Assembly: GCA_024449915.1 (NCBI GenBank)
Contig: JAMZAV010000070.1
Location: forward strand, 124,001 to 188,000
Source of the DNA: Sweltsa coloradensis
Taxonomy: Eukaryota > Arthropoda > Insecta > Plecoptera > Chloroperlidae
Length of the DNA: 64,000 nt
Direction of reading: 5' to 3'
Positions 32,911-45,810 of the stretch are shown in pieces (position 1 is the stretch's first letter; each line of letters opens with the position of its first letter). The position numbers and the translations under genes are program-made. The notes beneath the pieces are model-generated. The model was not told the origin of the DNA. It did no database searches and was given only the letters and a program-made list of their open reading frames with translations.

Positions 32911-34377
32911 ACGTGATCCATTCACTTGACTTCAGTTTGATACACAATTCTGACTGAAACCCAAACGCAGTAGAAGGATGCATTGGTCTTTATGTAATTT
33001 GTTGTGTTAAAATTACATAAAAATTGTAACAAGCCTTCATCAATATTGGTTTAAAGGAGCTTCCAACTGGTTTGAATTCATCCCTTGGTTCCTATCTGTA
33101 AAGGGAGCGCTCGAGCAGCGTAAAGCAAGACACGCATTACAGCCGCTCCGCCCGTCAATTAAAACCTGTTCCAAGGTGATCTGTTCTGTCCAGTACCGCG
33201 CAGTGCGCGTCCAGACTGCGGTACCGGCCTCGCGGGCTCGATGCACGACCTACAGCGATCCTAGCGCGTACGAGGGGAACTAGCTTTACGGCACGTGCCG
33301 TCTAGACCTCGTGTGGACACCATCTTGCGATGACGTCTTAGTGAATTACCTGGCGATGTAAGGGTTGAATTGAGGAGGGCCACGAGGTCGTATGGTGGAA
33401 ATAAAGAAAAGCCTTTACGAGATAGTTTGTGCCACACTGATGACTAAAGTTAAGCCTTTTATAGACCTTGAATCAACTCATTATGTCTAGAGTCTCACAC
33501 ATCTTTAAAGCATAGATAACTAAGGTTAAGAACCCACACCCCCCCTTTTTTTTTTTTACAGAGGACTACCTTACTTAATCCACGATAAAAACGAAACAAG
33601 AAAACAATAGAACAAATTTAATCCACTGCAGTTTAAACGACTTAAACTCGTTAGAAAAACAGACCACACATCAGAACTTCCTAAACTTGGATTGGGATCT
33701 AGATAAGGTAATCTGAGTTTAGCCGAAGAGAATGTCCAGGGGATGTTTAAGTTTAAAATGAGCCTTTTCTTAAATACTATTTCTTGACAAAAACATTCCG
33801 AGACAAACTTGCGATGCGATTACTCGCCCAAGTGTTTAAGATCTTCGCCTTCACCCAATGACGGAGTATTAAGGTTGAGTGGCAACTCTAGTGAATGGTC
33901 CAGCCCCAGTCGACGTGACGTCACCTCGTTGCCATGACAACGTCCAGGACAACAATGTTGCCAGATTGCGGAACCAAACTTAAAACCACTTCTCTTTAGT
34001 AAGAATCCGCAAACTAAAATTTCCATCAACGACTATTAAAACTTTCTCGAATCACGCAAGACGACCAAACTTTTTTTTTAAAAGATTTTATTGATCAATA
34101 AAAAATCAAGGACATAAACCTGCATTATTTATTTTTCGAGCCCTGTTTAAATCTAGTGTCGATGTAGCTGAGATGAGTGTGGCTAGTGCAGCCTAGAGAG
34201 ATGTGGGATGATCACAATACGGCCGGCTGCCTGGCTGTGCAGAGAAAGTGCGTCAAAATGAGCCGGACGGCATTGATCGTATCCAGCCTGCACTGCCGCG
34301 CTGCCGGCCCGCCTGCCTGCGTGGCTGGCTGGATACACGTTACTATGGTTACCATACACATTCACATGTTACGTACG
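32911..34377. other. Unassigned stretch with GC-rich islands
   Basis: GC-rich patches at 33100-33330 and 34190-34340. A C-run then T-run lies at about 33538-33558. The palindrome-like RFX site GTTGCCATGACAAC is at 33928-33941. Open frames at 33040-33246, 33820-34029 and 34177-34509 match no protein I know. Confidence 0.3.
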
Positions 34378-34402
34378 TCTGCTCTGCTCTGCTCTGCTCT
34401 GT
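34378..34402 (+). repeat. (TCTGC)n microsatellite
   Basis: Five consecutive CTCTG/TCTGC pentamers. Confidence 0.8.
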
Positions 34403-34439
34403 GCATGCCGGTTAAGACCATTGGTGTATGTACACTCAA

Positions 34440-35700
34440 TTCTATGTACAGACATGTAAACGTAGGAAGGTATATACCACTTAAATCTATAAAGGTATAT
34501 CCCACTTAAATTTATGAAGGTATATTATCCCACTGCCATGTATGTAGCACACTAAAATGTAAATATATATTACATACCTCATAAATGTATGAAGACATAT
34601 CTAAAATCCATGTGTATAAGTATATCCCACTGAAATTTATAGGTAGGTATATTAACCACATATAAGTATATCCCACTGAAATATATGTAGGTATATCCCA
34701 CTGAAATTTATATAGATATAGGTATATCTAACCACATATAAGTATAGCGCACTGAAATATATGAAGGCATATCACTTTGTCATGTATGTATGTATAACCC
34801 ACTAAAATATATGATGGTATATCACTTAAATGAGTGAAGACATTCCACTGACATGTAGTCTTTGTAAGTACAGCCAAATAACGCACTTAAATGTATAAAT
34901 ACATATTATTCTGACATGTAGACTTTGTAAGCTAGCCAACCGAAATTTAGTTAGGTATTTCACACTACCATATATGTAAGTATTATCCAATAACCAGTAT
35001 GATGGTTTAGCCCTATAAAATATAAGTAGATAAATCCCAATTAAACTAATAAAGGTATTTCTCGATTTGGATAGTCGGGAAACACTCCCGTAGGTGGAAT
35101 AATTAATATTAACTACCCCGATCGGGATGGATTTTTTAATTTCTGGATTGTATTAAATATTAATAAAGGTATATTCAGCTACATGTAAGTATAGCCCATT
35201 TATTTGTGAAAAGGTATATCCTCCTGAAGTGTGTACACTGACTTGTATGTAAGTATAGCGCACTGAAATATATGAAGATATATCACTTTTTCATGTATGT
35301 ATGTATAACCCACTAAAACATATGATGGTATATCACTTAAATGAGTGAAGACATCCCACTGACATGTAGTCTTTGTAAGTACAGCCAAATTAAATGTATT
35401 GTGGTAAAACGCACTTAAATGTATAAATACATATTATTCTGACATGTAGACTTTGTAAGCTAGCCAACTGAAATTTAGTTAGGTATTTCACTTTGCCATA
35501 TATGTAAGTATCCAATAACCAGTATGATGGTTTAGCCTTATAAAGTATAAGTAGATAAATCCCACTTTAACTAATAAAAGTATATTCAGCTACATGTAAG
35601 TATAGCCCATTTATTTGTGTAAAGGTATATCCTCCTGAAGTGTGTACACTGGTATGTATGTAAGTATAGTCCAATGAAATGTATGCAGATATATCAAACT
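34440..35700. repeat. Decayed tandem array of roughly 30-bp units with a large internal duplication
   Basis: Loose repeats of GGTATATCCCACTGAAATTT(A)TG-type units fill the region. On top of this, 34744-35047 is duplicated at 35257-35580 (same order: GCGCACTGAAATATATGAAG, CATGTATGTATGTATAACCC, CTGACATGTAGTCTTTGTAA, CCAGTATGATGGTTTAGCC). The separator 35048-35165 carries a family-I insertion. No coding potential. Confidence 0.75.
35048..35165. repeat. Dispersed repeat I inserted in the tandem array
   Basis: TTTCTCGATTTGGATAGTCG GGAAACA resembles 61899-61925, and GGGATGGATTTTTTAATTTC TGGATTGTATTAAA resembles 21598-21640. It separates the two halves of the array duplication. Confidence 0.5.
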
Positions 35701-35754
35701 GATATACTAGGTAGGTATAGCCTGTAATATGTACGTGGGTTTAGCCTCTGTAAT

Positions 35755-35970
35755 CACTGTGTCAGGCTACAGAGGACAACACGTGCCCTGCATTAGCCTT
35801 CCTGCCCTATGGGCAGGTAAAATACATTAAAATAATAATAATATGGCCTCTAATATGTATGTGAGTATAGCCTACTGATAAATGTGTATAGCCGAGATAC
35901 ATGCATCAGTTATGTCAATGTGACTGAGTGAGTAGACTCTTAAAAAGGATATTCTTACTGTCTAATGTGG
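35755..35970. repeat. Dispersed fragment J
   Basis: CACGTGCCCTGCATTAGCCT TCC..CCCTATGGGCAGGTAAA (35780-35822) is the reverse complement of 53701-53742, which lies after a PBS motif. GTGACTGAGTGAGTAGACTC TTAAA (35920-35945) matches 44195-44218, also after a PBS motif. So this is probably debris of the PBS-type elements. Confidence 0.45.
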
Positions 35971-38849
35971 TTGATATAGATGTGTGATTGAGTGTTTGTA
36001 TCCTTGCCTGAGTTTATGTTTATATCGTTGACTGTAATAATTGTGTTTTTGTGCAGGCCAACCTGTGTTAAAGCGTGAGATACGACAGTGTATGCAGTGT
36101 GTTACTTACTCTAGTGTCACACGCGTGTTGTCGGTGATCAGAGCCCTGTTTTCAAGCTGATCACAGTTAAGACGGAACTCATGCTCTTCCACCGCGACGA
36201 GAGAGCAACACCTCAACACCCCCATAGGAGAAAAGCTACTCCTATCCGGACAAGACATTCCTCAGTACTCGTGCACCTGTCAGTACAATCACGTCCACTC
36301 ACTGTCAGAATCATCCCTCCTATCCGTTTAGTCACTTATATTCACACTCTACCATATGGCTTCTAACCATCTATCACCTGATAATAAAACCTCATATTCG
36401 CTTGAGTGGGCCCTATCGTTTAGTTGCTTCGTTTCTTCTCTTTTTCCTTTCCCTATTTAAATTTAATTTATTTAAATTTATTTCATATAACTTTTGTAAT
36501 ATTCTAATATCATTTGAAAACAATTATAATTTGTTGTCTGATTATTAATTTATTGTTGTTCTATTATTTTTTCTAATAGTGTTTTCAATGGGCATGCACT
36601 GAATCAGTGCAAGGATGTAATTTTTGTCGATCTCCACTTGAAAAACATTACAAAACTGAACAACAAATGCACTAGGGCGCATTATAATGCGGCCAATGGA
36701 AAACGCCATAACTGTGCTTACTACACTGTTTATTGTTTGTGTATGCTTATGTATGTAATTTTATTTATTGTTTTCTTTTGTTAATCAGTTGTTATAACTG
36801 AACAGGATAGATTATATGATAGAATAAATAAATAATAAACAAGTTTATTGTCTAGAATGCCCACCAAGTTATCGACGAGCTCACCACTGTGAACTTTCTT
36901 AACGAATTATTCCTAAGTGCGGCACAGGCACATTCTCAAAAATCGATCCTACGGGTTCAGCACTCTGTATGGTGCTAACCCCATGTCCATGCTCTGCGCT
37001 ACACCGTACGACACGTTGGCGTGGTTATATTTGCACATACGTTTTAAAAGAGTAGAATCGTTGAATGCAAAATGGTACTGTTTCATTGGATTGGTAATTG
37101 CTTTCAACTAAGCTGCCTAACAACCGTAAGTACAGCTTGGTTAACCACATTGTTTGGAGAAAGTAACATTTCCAGTATGCACAAAGAATGTCTTCATATA
37201 CAACAGTCTTGTTTATCTCATTGTTGTTTGCTGCTTTTATACAAATTCATTAAAACAAAATCATTTCTTTTGTTGTTCATTGTGAGAATGAAATGTATGT
37301 CTCTCTTAAACATTTGTGTTAAAGGACTACTGTGGTATGTGCATTATCAACGATATATAATAAAATATAAATTTTTATAGTGTATAGGTAACTTGTAAAT
37401 GGTTAGTTGGAATTGTAATATACGTTTATAAAGGATTTAATTGTATAAAATCGGGAGGAATTCAGTATATTGTAACTGAGAGCTGATGGAAGCTTAAACA
37501 CATGTTATTTAGATCAGCTATACTACTGAACAGACAACATGGATGTTCAATACAACACAACTGACAGAGGTAGAACGTCACTTAAACGAGGTCTCGAATA
37601 TGAGTGATTGACGGTTCGACTAAACTGTTTTTGCATGGGTTTTCCCAGTCATATGCAAATGGTGGGATTGAGTCCTACTTACAGGAGCAAACACAGGGCA
37701 TTTCTTCCTAGCTACAAACATCTTAACTATGGATTCTTCAGGGAGATCACAATGGAATAACTACTCATACACATTCTAGGTTGTCTACACCAACGACTCG
37801 GATTCCTTAATAATTATTTTAAAATGCACGAGTTCGGGAGTATCCAAAACAGGGATCTTCGCATCATATAACTTATTTATAAGAATTTTGTTATTATAAG
37901 ATACAATTATTATATATTTAGTATACCATATCCTTATCATACACTATTCATGTATCTAGTCAATTTTGTATTGGGTTAACATATATCTGTTATACATTGT
38001 GAGAACGTCCTACATTTATAATTATAACTCCAATGTCTTCTGATTTGTATGCAGAGTTAGTCTGTTTTTGATGAAACATAAGATAATCTATAATAACCCA
38101 TTGTCAAAAACATATAACAAATACAACCAACATTTCTCATTTGCGGTGGTGCCGGTAAGAAATTTCCACCTTGAGTGAACTAAGCCTACTTTAACCCCTT
38201 GCTTTCAAACATTATGATACCACAAAACTAGTCATCTGCGGATGTAAGATTCGTAATATCATGAGACGTGAACACGCACAGAGCTGGACATAGAACCGTT
38301 ACAATGTGTGAGACAGTCCTAGATAGCCGGAATGAATGAATCAAACCAGGTTATGTAAACAAGCAGGTCTGGACTGGTATCAATGTGAACCAACGGCTCC
38401 TAACAAACGTAGCCGCTTCTTGTTTCTCTTCACAGTCACTCTCTGACCAAGTGCCAATGTAAACAAACTCATTCATGTGTCCAGAAAATAAATCATTCGC
38501 TCGAATAAAAAGTAGTACGTTGTCTTCGCTAATACGTCTTCATTGTGCCTTTAATTCAAACCTAGGCTACAATTCTATCAGTGGCGGTTTATTTACTAAA
38601 TGATGTTATTCATAGAGATATTTAGACAGCAATGTAAAAGACTTACACGTATATCGTTGTGACGTTTCGTGTAAATTTCGTTATCGATGAACGTAAGGGG
38701 TAGACCATTAATTACTTTCACGCCATTAACTTTAATTCCACACTATGATCATTTTAATAGTCGTGTTGTTTCCCTGCTTCTAGTCAGAGGCTCAATAGCG
38801 CTTAAATCATCGTCAAAGTTACATAATTCTACACAGAACAGTTCAATGA
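35971..38849. other. Long unassigned stretch
   Basis: AT-rich with no recognised exon or family, except GCACGAGTTCGGGAGTATCC AAAACAGGG (37825-37853). This resembles the ACGGGTGCGGGAGTAC block of PBS-type elements. Open frames at 36181-36366, 36917-37111 and 37072-37380 have no known domain. Confidence 0.3.
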
Positions 38850-40010
38850 AACACGAAGAAGAAAAAGTGGAAATCTGTGATGGAAAAGATGTGTTGTTTT
38901 TTGTTAGAATAGTTGACGTTGGAGTTCCTCAAGGATCGATTCTAGGCCCAACATGATTTAACGTAATTTTTTTTTGTTACACCGACAACGCTATGGTTTA
39001 TATGTATGCGAAATGTACAGTACTAGTAATCATATAACTACATACACACCGAGGCTTTAGCTACCTACAAACATTGCTTGCAGTACGAGAGGAATGAATG
39101 TAGTGACAGAGTCACATAAAAAAGACCTACATTCGTGTTACGGTTAAGACGGTATCAAAGAAACAAAACGTGGCGTCTAGTGTCTAGAGAACTGATACTG
39201 TTTGGTAGAGAACCTGGCTGTTCTGCTTCCATCGTAACTTGTAAGCAATTTATATGATCTTCTGATGAAGGGGCACACATTAATTACAAGAAAAAGTGAA
39301 GAATTAAGTTTGAAGACATACGAAAAAAAAAAAAAGGTAAACGAAAATATGTTACATTAAAAGCATATTATTATACAGTTTTGAGTAATCAGATTTTTTT
39401 AAATTCTTAAGGCCAGTGCGTATTTTAGCAACGTGGATTGTTGATGTTTGTTTTGTTTGTTATTATGGGTTATAAACACTTGGTATTATGATTGATTACT
39501 AAATATGCTAAACGAGTCCATATGAGGATTATTATACATTGTATCGAACCATAGAGCCAAGATAAAACGAAATAATTCTTAAAACTGTTAATTTTATAAC
39601 GAAAAGTGGTTGAAAGTAACTGTTGTCACTAAATAAGAAGGATCAGCATTAATTACACACATAACACCAACGCCAAGGGACTTAAGAAATGTTTTCGTTA
39701 TAGACGAAACTGTTATCCGTATGTACAGTGCAAATAATGGAAATCCTTGGAACAACTGTGTGTATAGTAATGAAGATACGAGATTATCAGGGATAAATCG
39801 TAAAAACTTACGGCTTCTTGTAGAGAGATTTGTATATGACACTCGACCAAGTGTAAAGGAACTTCATACTCAACTGGGGTGATCTACGTTTCCCATGGTC
39901 CTACAACTCAGTGCAATATTTAATTCCAAGCTTAGAAGGTTACAGAACAGAGCTATATTCATGACTGTGGCTAGGAAGAGCGACTTAAGATGTATAACAT
40001 TTTGTCTCTA
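38850..40010 (+). pseudogene. Second decayed non-LTR reverse transcriptase fragment
   Basis: The open frame ending at 38956 reads KVEICDGKD...VGVPQGSILGPT, the conserved GVPQGSILGP block of LINE reverse transcriptases. It is followed out of frame by CYTDNAMVY where the YADD-type catalytic motif is expected, so the first catalytic Asp is changed or shifted. At about 39915-39985 LNSKLRRLQNRAIFMTVARK resembles the C-terminal QNRAIR block of Jockey-type proteins, with the linker between poorly preserved. It is a dead remnant. The second block is the weaker part of this call. Confidence 0.5.
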
Positions 40011-40014
40011 GAAG

Positions 40015-40043
40015 TTAGTTAGTTAATTAGTTAGTTAGTTAGT
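40015..40043 (+). repeat. (GTTA)n microsatellite
   Basis: TTAGTTAGTTAATTAGTTAG and continuation, immediately after the LINE remnant, perhaps derived from its tail. Confidence 0.7.
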
Positions 40044-40119
40044 GTTGTTTTGGGGCACTCAACAGTCGAGTTATCAGTGCCAAGAGAAATTGATGCAGTT
40101 AATTAACAATAAGCTTAAG

Positions 40120-40390
40120 TAAGGGAGTAGCTAAGATTGAGAAGCGAAGCTAAAGATTGTCGACGGAGAACACACAAATAAAATGTTATCATGTGTGAAA
40201 GATCTTGGTGGAGGTGCCGGGTCCTAAAATATACGTTGAAAATGGGGTTCCCTGCCTTCTGATACCAAGGTCACCAGTCAATCTGTATCGTTCTTGTCGA
40301 ACCTAATATCCACGTGTCAATCGGAGGTCGTGTTTGGTTTTTATCGTGATATAGGTTGATAATCGTCTTTATTGTCCAGGCGGGATTAAG
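40120..40390 (+). repeat. PBS-type retroelement fragment (primer site 40206-40222)
   Basis: GGGAGTAGCTAAGATTGAGA AGCGAAGC precedes TGGTGGAGGTGCCGGGT by about 70 bp. Downstream, AGTCAATCTGTATCGTTCTT GTC, GTCAATCGGAGGTCGTGTT and GGTTTTTATCGTGATATAGG match the internal region of the copies at 44058 and 59919. Non-coding. Confidence 0.55.
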
Positions 40391-42284
40391 GCTTTTCTTT
40401 CATCCAACATTTATAATATTAATACATTTTTTCAGATTTATTTGTAAATAACAATTTTGAATTTAGAATAAAATATATGATGATATAGGCTTACATTAAT
40501 TTACATTTTTTTAGTGCATTGAATACATATTATACATATACATATTATTATGTAATCATTTATACTCTCATTAATAGTTAAGTTATTAAGTTTAATAAAT
40601 AAATAATTAATTATTAAGTTATTAAATTATTAAGTGAGTTTTCTACAAAAGTAAAAATCAAGCAATCTAGCATATTGTGAAATTACACATTTTGTGCTCT
40701 TTGTTATTTGTCAGTATTTCCATGGTATATTGTGAAATATAATTCATGAATTTAACTCCTAAAAATTTTTTTTAATTATTGATATGGGTGTCCCTGATGT
40801 TAGACGGTAGAGCGGTCCAAGTTCTAATTGCACTGATAGTAAATGAATTGTCGAGTAAGTTTCTCCTGTGAATGGGGAAAAAAAATGGAAAAATGGGAGA
40901 CGCCCAGATACGGACAGAAACCTGATGCATTAGGCGAGCTTCGGTACCTTGAAACTGTTCATGCGTAAGCCTGAACCCACTGGAATGGGTTAGACTAGGT
41001 TATTGATCTTTCCGATATATGGCAATTGTGTTAAAGAGTCGCCCCCTACAGCACAGTATAAAACTGGTTTCTTCTGCCAAGTTGGAGTCTTGTTCAATGA
41101 CCTGGATAAGTCTTCTTCACAACTTACTGGGATCAAACCATTTGGGACTTGAGAGACGAATCTTGCCAGCTAGACAAGCATTATAAGTGTGGTGTACGAT
41201 TGAATGAACTATTGTGTTGCTTTATAAGATTAGATTTAGCAGGTTTGTATTCCTTTTTCCAACTGCAGCTAATATAATGATAAAAATAGATGTTTAGAGC
41301 TTTAACAAATTTTCCAACGACTAAGATAAATCAAAGATTGTAAAAGTGACCTTTATAATCTTTGGTAGAATTGTACAATACTTCTGTTAGATTTTTAAGG
41401 TTTTTGTGGCCCGAAATATTATAATTTATTAAATATAAAAACGTCGAGCAGTGCCTCATCATCGACACGACGCAACAGCCCACGAATCATCGAGAACTCA
41501 TCTACGGGACGTTAAAGCCTACAATATCTCAATATTTCTAATAGTTTTATATTACTACCGATATGTTTCATTTCCTTTAACGACGTTGCGTATTTAAGTA
41601 ATGTAAATACTTATTAAAACAAACAATTCTGTAACAAAAAAAAATATATATAAAAAAACATAATTATATGGGAGGGGTTCGAACCATCAATTTTGCATAC
41701 GATCCGTGACATTTTGTAGAGTTCACCGACTACAAAATCACGTGTATTGAGCACGTGGCTAGCACAGTGAATAAGGCAAACATATTCCTATGTTAAATAT
41801 AATAAGAGCCAGCTTAATATAACGAATGGAGTTTTCCTCTATAAAAGCCTAACGATTCCAATTAGTCCGTACGTACGAGAAGTCGTTGTGGGTAACGCGG
41901 GCACGTTTCAGCGGACAGAGCACTTGGCCCGCGACGCATCTGCCTCCGTTTCATGCGCAATGCGGATATATACACGAGGGCCTCGATGTAATCTAAATAT
42001 TCTACAAGAGAAAGTGACACATTGTGACGGTCCAATGCAACACGAGCGGGGGGGGGGGAGATGGCGACGGCCTTGACCCCTGACAACGGGATGACGTAAG
42101 CTGAGGAGGGGAGGGGGGGGGGGGGGGTTCTCGCCAGGCTCCATTCAGTTCTTGATAACCTTAACTCTCTACTGACGAGAAGTTGGCCCATCTCGACTTT
42201 AGACACAAATACTTTAAAATCATTATTAAAAATGCTGATAGCTTTGTTTTTATATTTTAATACATGTAAATTACTAAAACTGAC
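40391..42284. other. Unassigned stretch with tRNA-like debris and two G-runs
   Basis: GAGGGGTTCGAACC at about 41674 could be a B box (minus strand) of a tRNA-derived repeat. G-runs lie at 42048-42058 and 42113-42127. The minus open frames 41862-42206 and 41908-42144 include translated C-runs and are not convincing genes. Confidence 0.3.
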
Positions 42285-42914
42285 TTAAGGGGAATCCCTA
42301 GACCCAAATATGATTTCTTAAGAATGCAGTAAAGACTCTGAAAAGTAAGTAGAATGTAAGGGGGGCTTAATAAAAGAGCGGATTATTTTTTTGAAATTTT
42401 TTTGACGGGACATAACCACAGAATCAACAATTATATTCAAATTACTGGAATCAGTTGTTCAAGTTCAAAATTGAATTTATTGCAGCGGTTTTTTGTATAT
42501 TGTTTCTACACTCCTTTATCTACAACCTAAATATAAGGGTTATTGGTTTTATATGGTTTCAGGCGTTGCAAGATTTTTTCCGTTAAACGGTACAAAATTT
42601 GAAATTGTACCGGCAGGCGAAAAAAATTGTGCAACGCAACAAACCATATAAAACCAAAAATCCTTTTATTTAGGTTGTAGATAAAGGAGTGTAGAAATAA
42701 TATACAAAAAACCGCTGCTCAAAATTCAATTTTGAACTTGAGCAACTGATTCCAGTAATTTGAATATAATTGTTGATTCTGAGGTTATGCCCCGTAAAAA
42801 AAATCAAAAAAATAATACGCTCTTTTATTAAGCCCTTCTTACATTCTACTTACTTTTCAGACGTCTTTACTGCATTCTTTAGAAATCATATTTGGGTCTA
42901 GGGATTCCCCTTAA
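42285..42914. mobile_element. TTAA-flanked palindromic MITE
   Basis: An almost perfect palindrome of two roughly 300-bp arms: TTAAGGGGAATCCCTAGACC at the left is mirrored by GGTCTAGGGATTCCCCTTAA at the right. The arms share CAGTAAAGACTCTGAAAAGT / GTCTTTACTGCATTCTT and the TTTTTTGTATATTGTTTCTA block. TTAA at both ends fits a TTAA target duplication as made by piggyBac-type transposases, though the first bases of the repeat are not a piggyBac end I recognise. No coding. Confidence 0.75.
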
Positions 42915-44000
42915 GAAAGAGGAAGATGAAGAACATCTGCTATATAAGTTGGCTCTATTTAGGTTAAACTTAAGGATGTGTGAATATTTGAAATTACAAT
43001 AATATTCGCGAATAGTTGTAAAATACTATTCGATCGGACCCGGCACCTGGCGCCGGTTCTGTGGTCAGCCCCGAGTTGATTATATTTGATGGGTACACGA
43101 CTATTCCACCGTGTTAAAGAGGTACCGTGCCACGGGGGACTTGAATTGCTGGTTAGCGACTAGAATCTATATTATCATCCCATGCACGTGAATGCGGATG
43201 TGGCCTGGCCGCTACTGCTACAATAGATCGGCGGCGCACGCGCACTTGGGCCCTCGAGCCGGCTGGACTATACAGAGGATAATAAAACACGTTGCAATTG
43301 TAGTAATGCGGTACATTCTATCAATAAAATAAACATAAAACATTTGATAAATATAGAAATTTGAAGATCAGATTAACTGAACCGAAATCACAACCAAATT
43401 AGCACGAGGAAGTAACAAATCTAGCTGGAAATGTGCATTGATACTTTTCGAAATACGTCTACATTTTTCCATCGATCAATGTGATTTTTGACGTGTCTAC
43501 TCAGTAAGGTGACACCTATAAAAAGTTCAAAACAAAATGGTCAAATTTGGTCACATAAATACGTCATCATAGAACCAAAATGAAAATTTTTCATGAACTT
43601 TAAGAACTCACATAACAAACTGAGACTTTTTAAAAAAAGGTTAACACTAAACACTAGACATATGAATTTAGATATCTATCTAAGGGTGAAGATAGAACTA
43701 AAATATGTTAATTTTTATGCACGTAGTTTGAAAAGTATGAAAGTTAATTGTATTTAAGATGCTGAGCGTTCGTACTCAAGCCTCTTAAAGTGCACATCCA
43801 ATTAATGTTTACTGATGCAAAATACATTATACAAGCGATATTCAATGTACGGACCTACTTCCGGTTGCGAACAAAACATTACATAATATACAACTTCATT
43901 GTACAGTCCTCAAGAATGAAGTGAGATGTGTGCCAGGTGGATCGATAGTAGCGAACCCGATGTAGTACACATGGCGAATAGAAATACAATCAGACTACTG
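42915..44000. other. Unassigned stretch
   Basis: A partial PBS-like phrase ACCCGGCACCTGG lies at about 43038 (minus sense), not counted as a copy. Nothing else recognised. Confidence 0.3.
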
Positions 44001-44340
44001 TAACACTCAGAATAGGGAGCGAAGCGTATTGTTATAAAACTGCATCATAATTTCCCTTGGTGGAGGTTCCGGGTGTATATAAATTACACTTTTTGGGGGC
44101 TAGCCTTGCCAATTACCCCCAGTGACATCAAAAAATATAATGTACCATCCTTGTCACAGGGCAATGTTGTCATCTTCCATGAAAATCAGTTATGTGACTG
44201 AGTGGGTAGACTCTTAAATACGAATTAATTTATTTTTGTTTATTTAAACCGCAGTCAATCGGAGGTCATGTTCGTTTTTTTAAAATACACGTGACACACG
44301 CCCAGATGGACGGATGGATCGACATAAGGTCATAAAAGTG
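44000..44340 (+). repeat. PBS-type retroelement fragment (primer site 44058-44074)
   Basis: GAATAGGGAGCGAAGCGTAT lies about 45 bp before TGGTGGAGGTTCCGGGT (one mismatch to the family motif). Downstream, TACCATCCTTGTCACAGGGC, CAGTCAATCGGAGGTCATGT and ACGTGACACACGCCCAGATG GACGGATGG match the reverse-strand copy at 59760-59935. Non-coding. Confidence 0.55.
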
Positions 44341-45810
44341 ATGCATTTATGAAAGCTTTTCTACCTAGCTAGGTGTGAGGGAGTTATTTTAGTGCTGAGA
44401 AATGAAAGGGGAATGTTTGATCTAAAGAAAGTCAAGACTCAAGGTCAAGTCAAGGTCAAGTCAAGGACGTTGTGGAGTGTCACGTGAGCAGAGGAGCCTT
44501 CTATCCTGTAACGAAGTGTATAGTAGGACGTACGTAGATAGATAGGTGACGACTACATTTAGGTGTAGGTCGATCTTATCTTATAATTGATGAGAGTTAA
44601 GCTACGGCTGGGGTTAAGGTTGTGTGGGCACTTGAAAACAATATGAGGGAGGACCAGAGAAAAAGAATACGTCGCACACCTTGAAGATAAGAAGAATGTA
44701 CAAGAGCTGAATGGTGGTTTAGAAAAATGTTATATTTATTATTAGATGTTTGATTTTTTTAAATAATAATTGATTATTATCTAAATTCAGCTATAATCAC
44801 TCAAAATATGCTACACAGGATCACAGTATGCACAATACACCATACTTTATGATGAACAGTCAGGTACAACTAAGAAAATCAGACGTATCACAATAAAACT
44901 CAGATTTCAGTACCTTTTTTAATATCCTCAATTCCTTTACTTTAGAATAAAACAATAGTAGTCGATTAGAGCGTGATAATGATAGTTTAAATGTCACTAA
45001 ATAACCCAATCGTTTTTACCTAGGTGGTCTCAAAACAATTATATGTTTAGACTTAAGTAACACGTTGATATAACTGCGCCAGGTATATGATTAATTCGTT
45101 TCATCGCAAATCTATTTAGCTGAATTATTAGTGCTCTGCACTAGGTGTCAGCAATAGTAAGGGGATGCGCTATTAAAACACACGCATGCACACCCCCCAC
45201 AAAGAAGGTAAGGTGCCCAGTTGAAAGGCATTATGATTGAGACGAAACTGCACTTGATGTGAAATGCATCAACAAAGCTGCAGTCTACATGTCTGCATCC
45301 ACAGCAACGTTAAGCAAAACATCTCACATTAAGTTTCCATTAGACATCGTCTGAAATTTTGGTCCCACGTTTGAATACACATTGCCGCAGAGTTCGGGCG
45401 TTGCTGCAGACCTAGTACTGTCGACCGAGCCTAAAACGTTTGCCTGGGAAGCAGGAGAGAGGAGTTTATCCCCAGTCGAGGTTCCACATAGAACTCTACA
45501 AGGATTAATACAGTTGCAGATAGGGAGGAAGTAATTGTTCTAAGTGAGCATTTGATTTTGTAACAAGATAAAAACATGTTCTTCTACATACAGCGATCTC
45601 TTTAACTAGCCAACAACTTCACCTTTCTAGATTTGTCATATTGTATGATCTAATTGAATACGAGGAAGGTACTGAAAGCTATTCACACAAACAAACTAAG
45701 AATTAACAGCATTTGACGATGGAAATGAGGGCAATTCGGTTACAAATACATTTGAATGAATACAAAACGGAACTATTTTTAAATGTCGAAGTAACTTTGA
45801 GGATCTTTTG
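44341..45810. other. Unassigned stretch
   Basis: A GTCAAGTCAAGGTCAAGTCA run lies at 44430-44466. GTTTGCCTGGGAAGCAGGAG AG at about 45440 is the kind of phrase found in tRNA-derived repeats, but the arms are not convincing. Confidence 0.3.

Noticed and set aside
33040..34509. Open frames in GC-rich patches as possible N-terminal Shaker exons
   Set aside because: None ends in a donor with the required phase next to a sequence resembling known Shaker N-termini.
41862..42206. 114-codon minus-strand open frame
   Set aside because: It includes translated C-runs, overlaps another frame, and shows no splice context or known motif.
43038..43052. Extra minus-strand copy of the tRNA-Ala primer motif
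   Set aside because: Only ACCCGGCACCT matches; it then diverges, so it was not counted.
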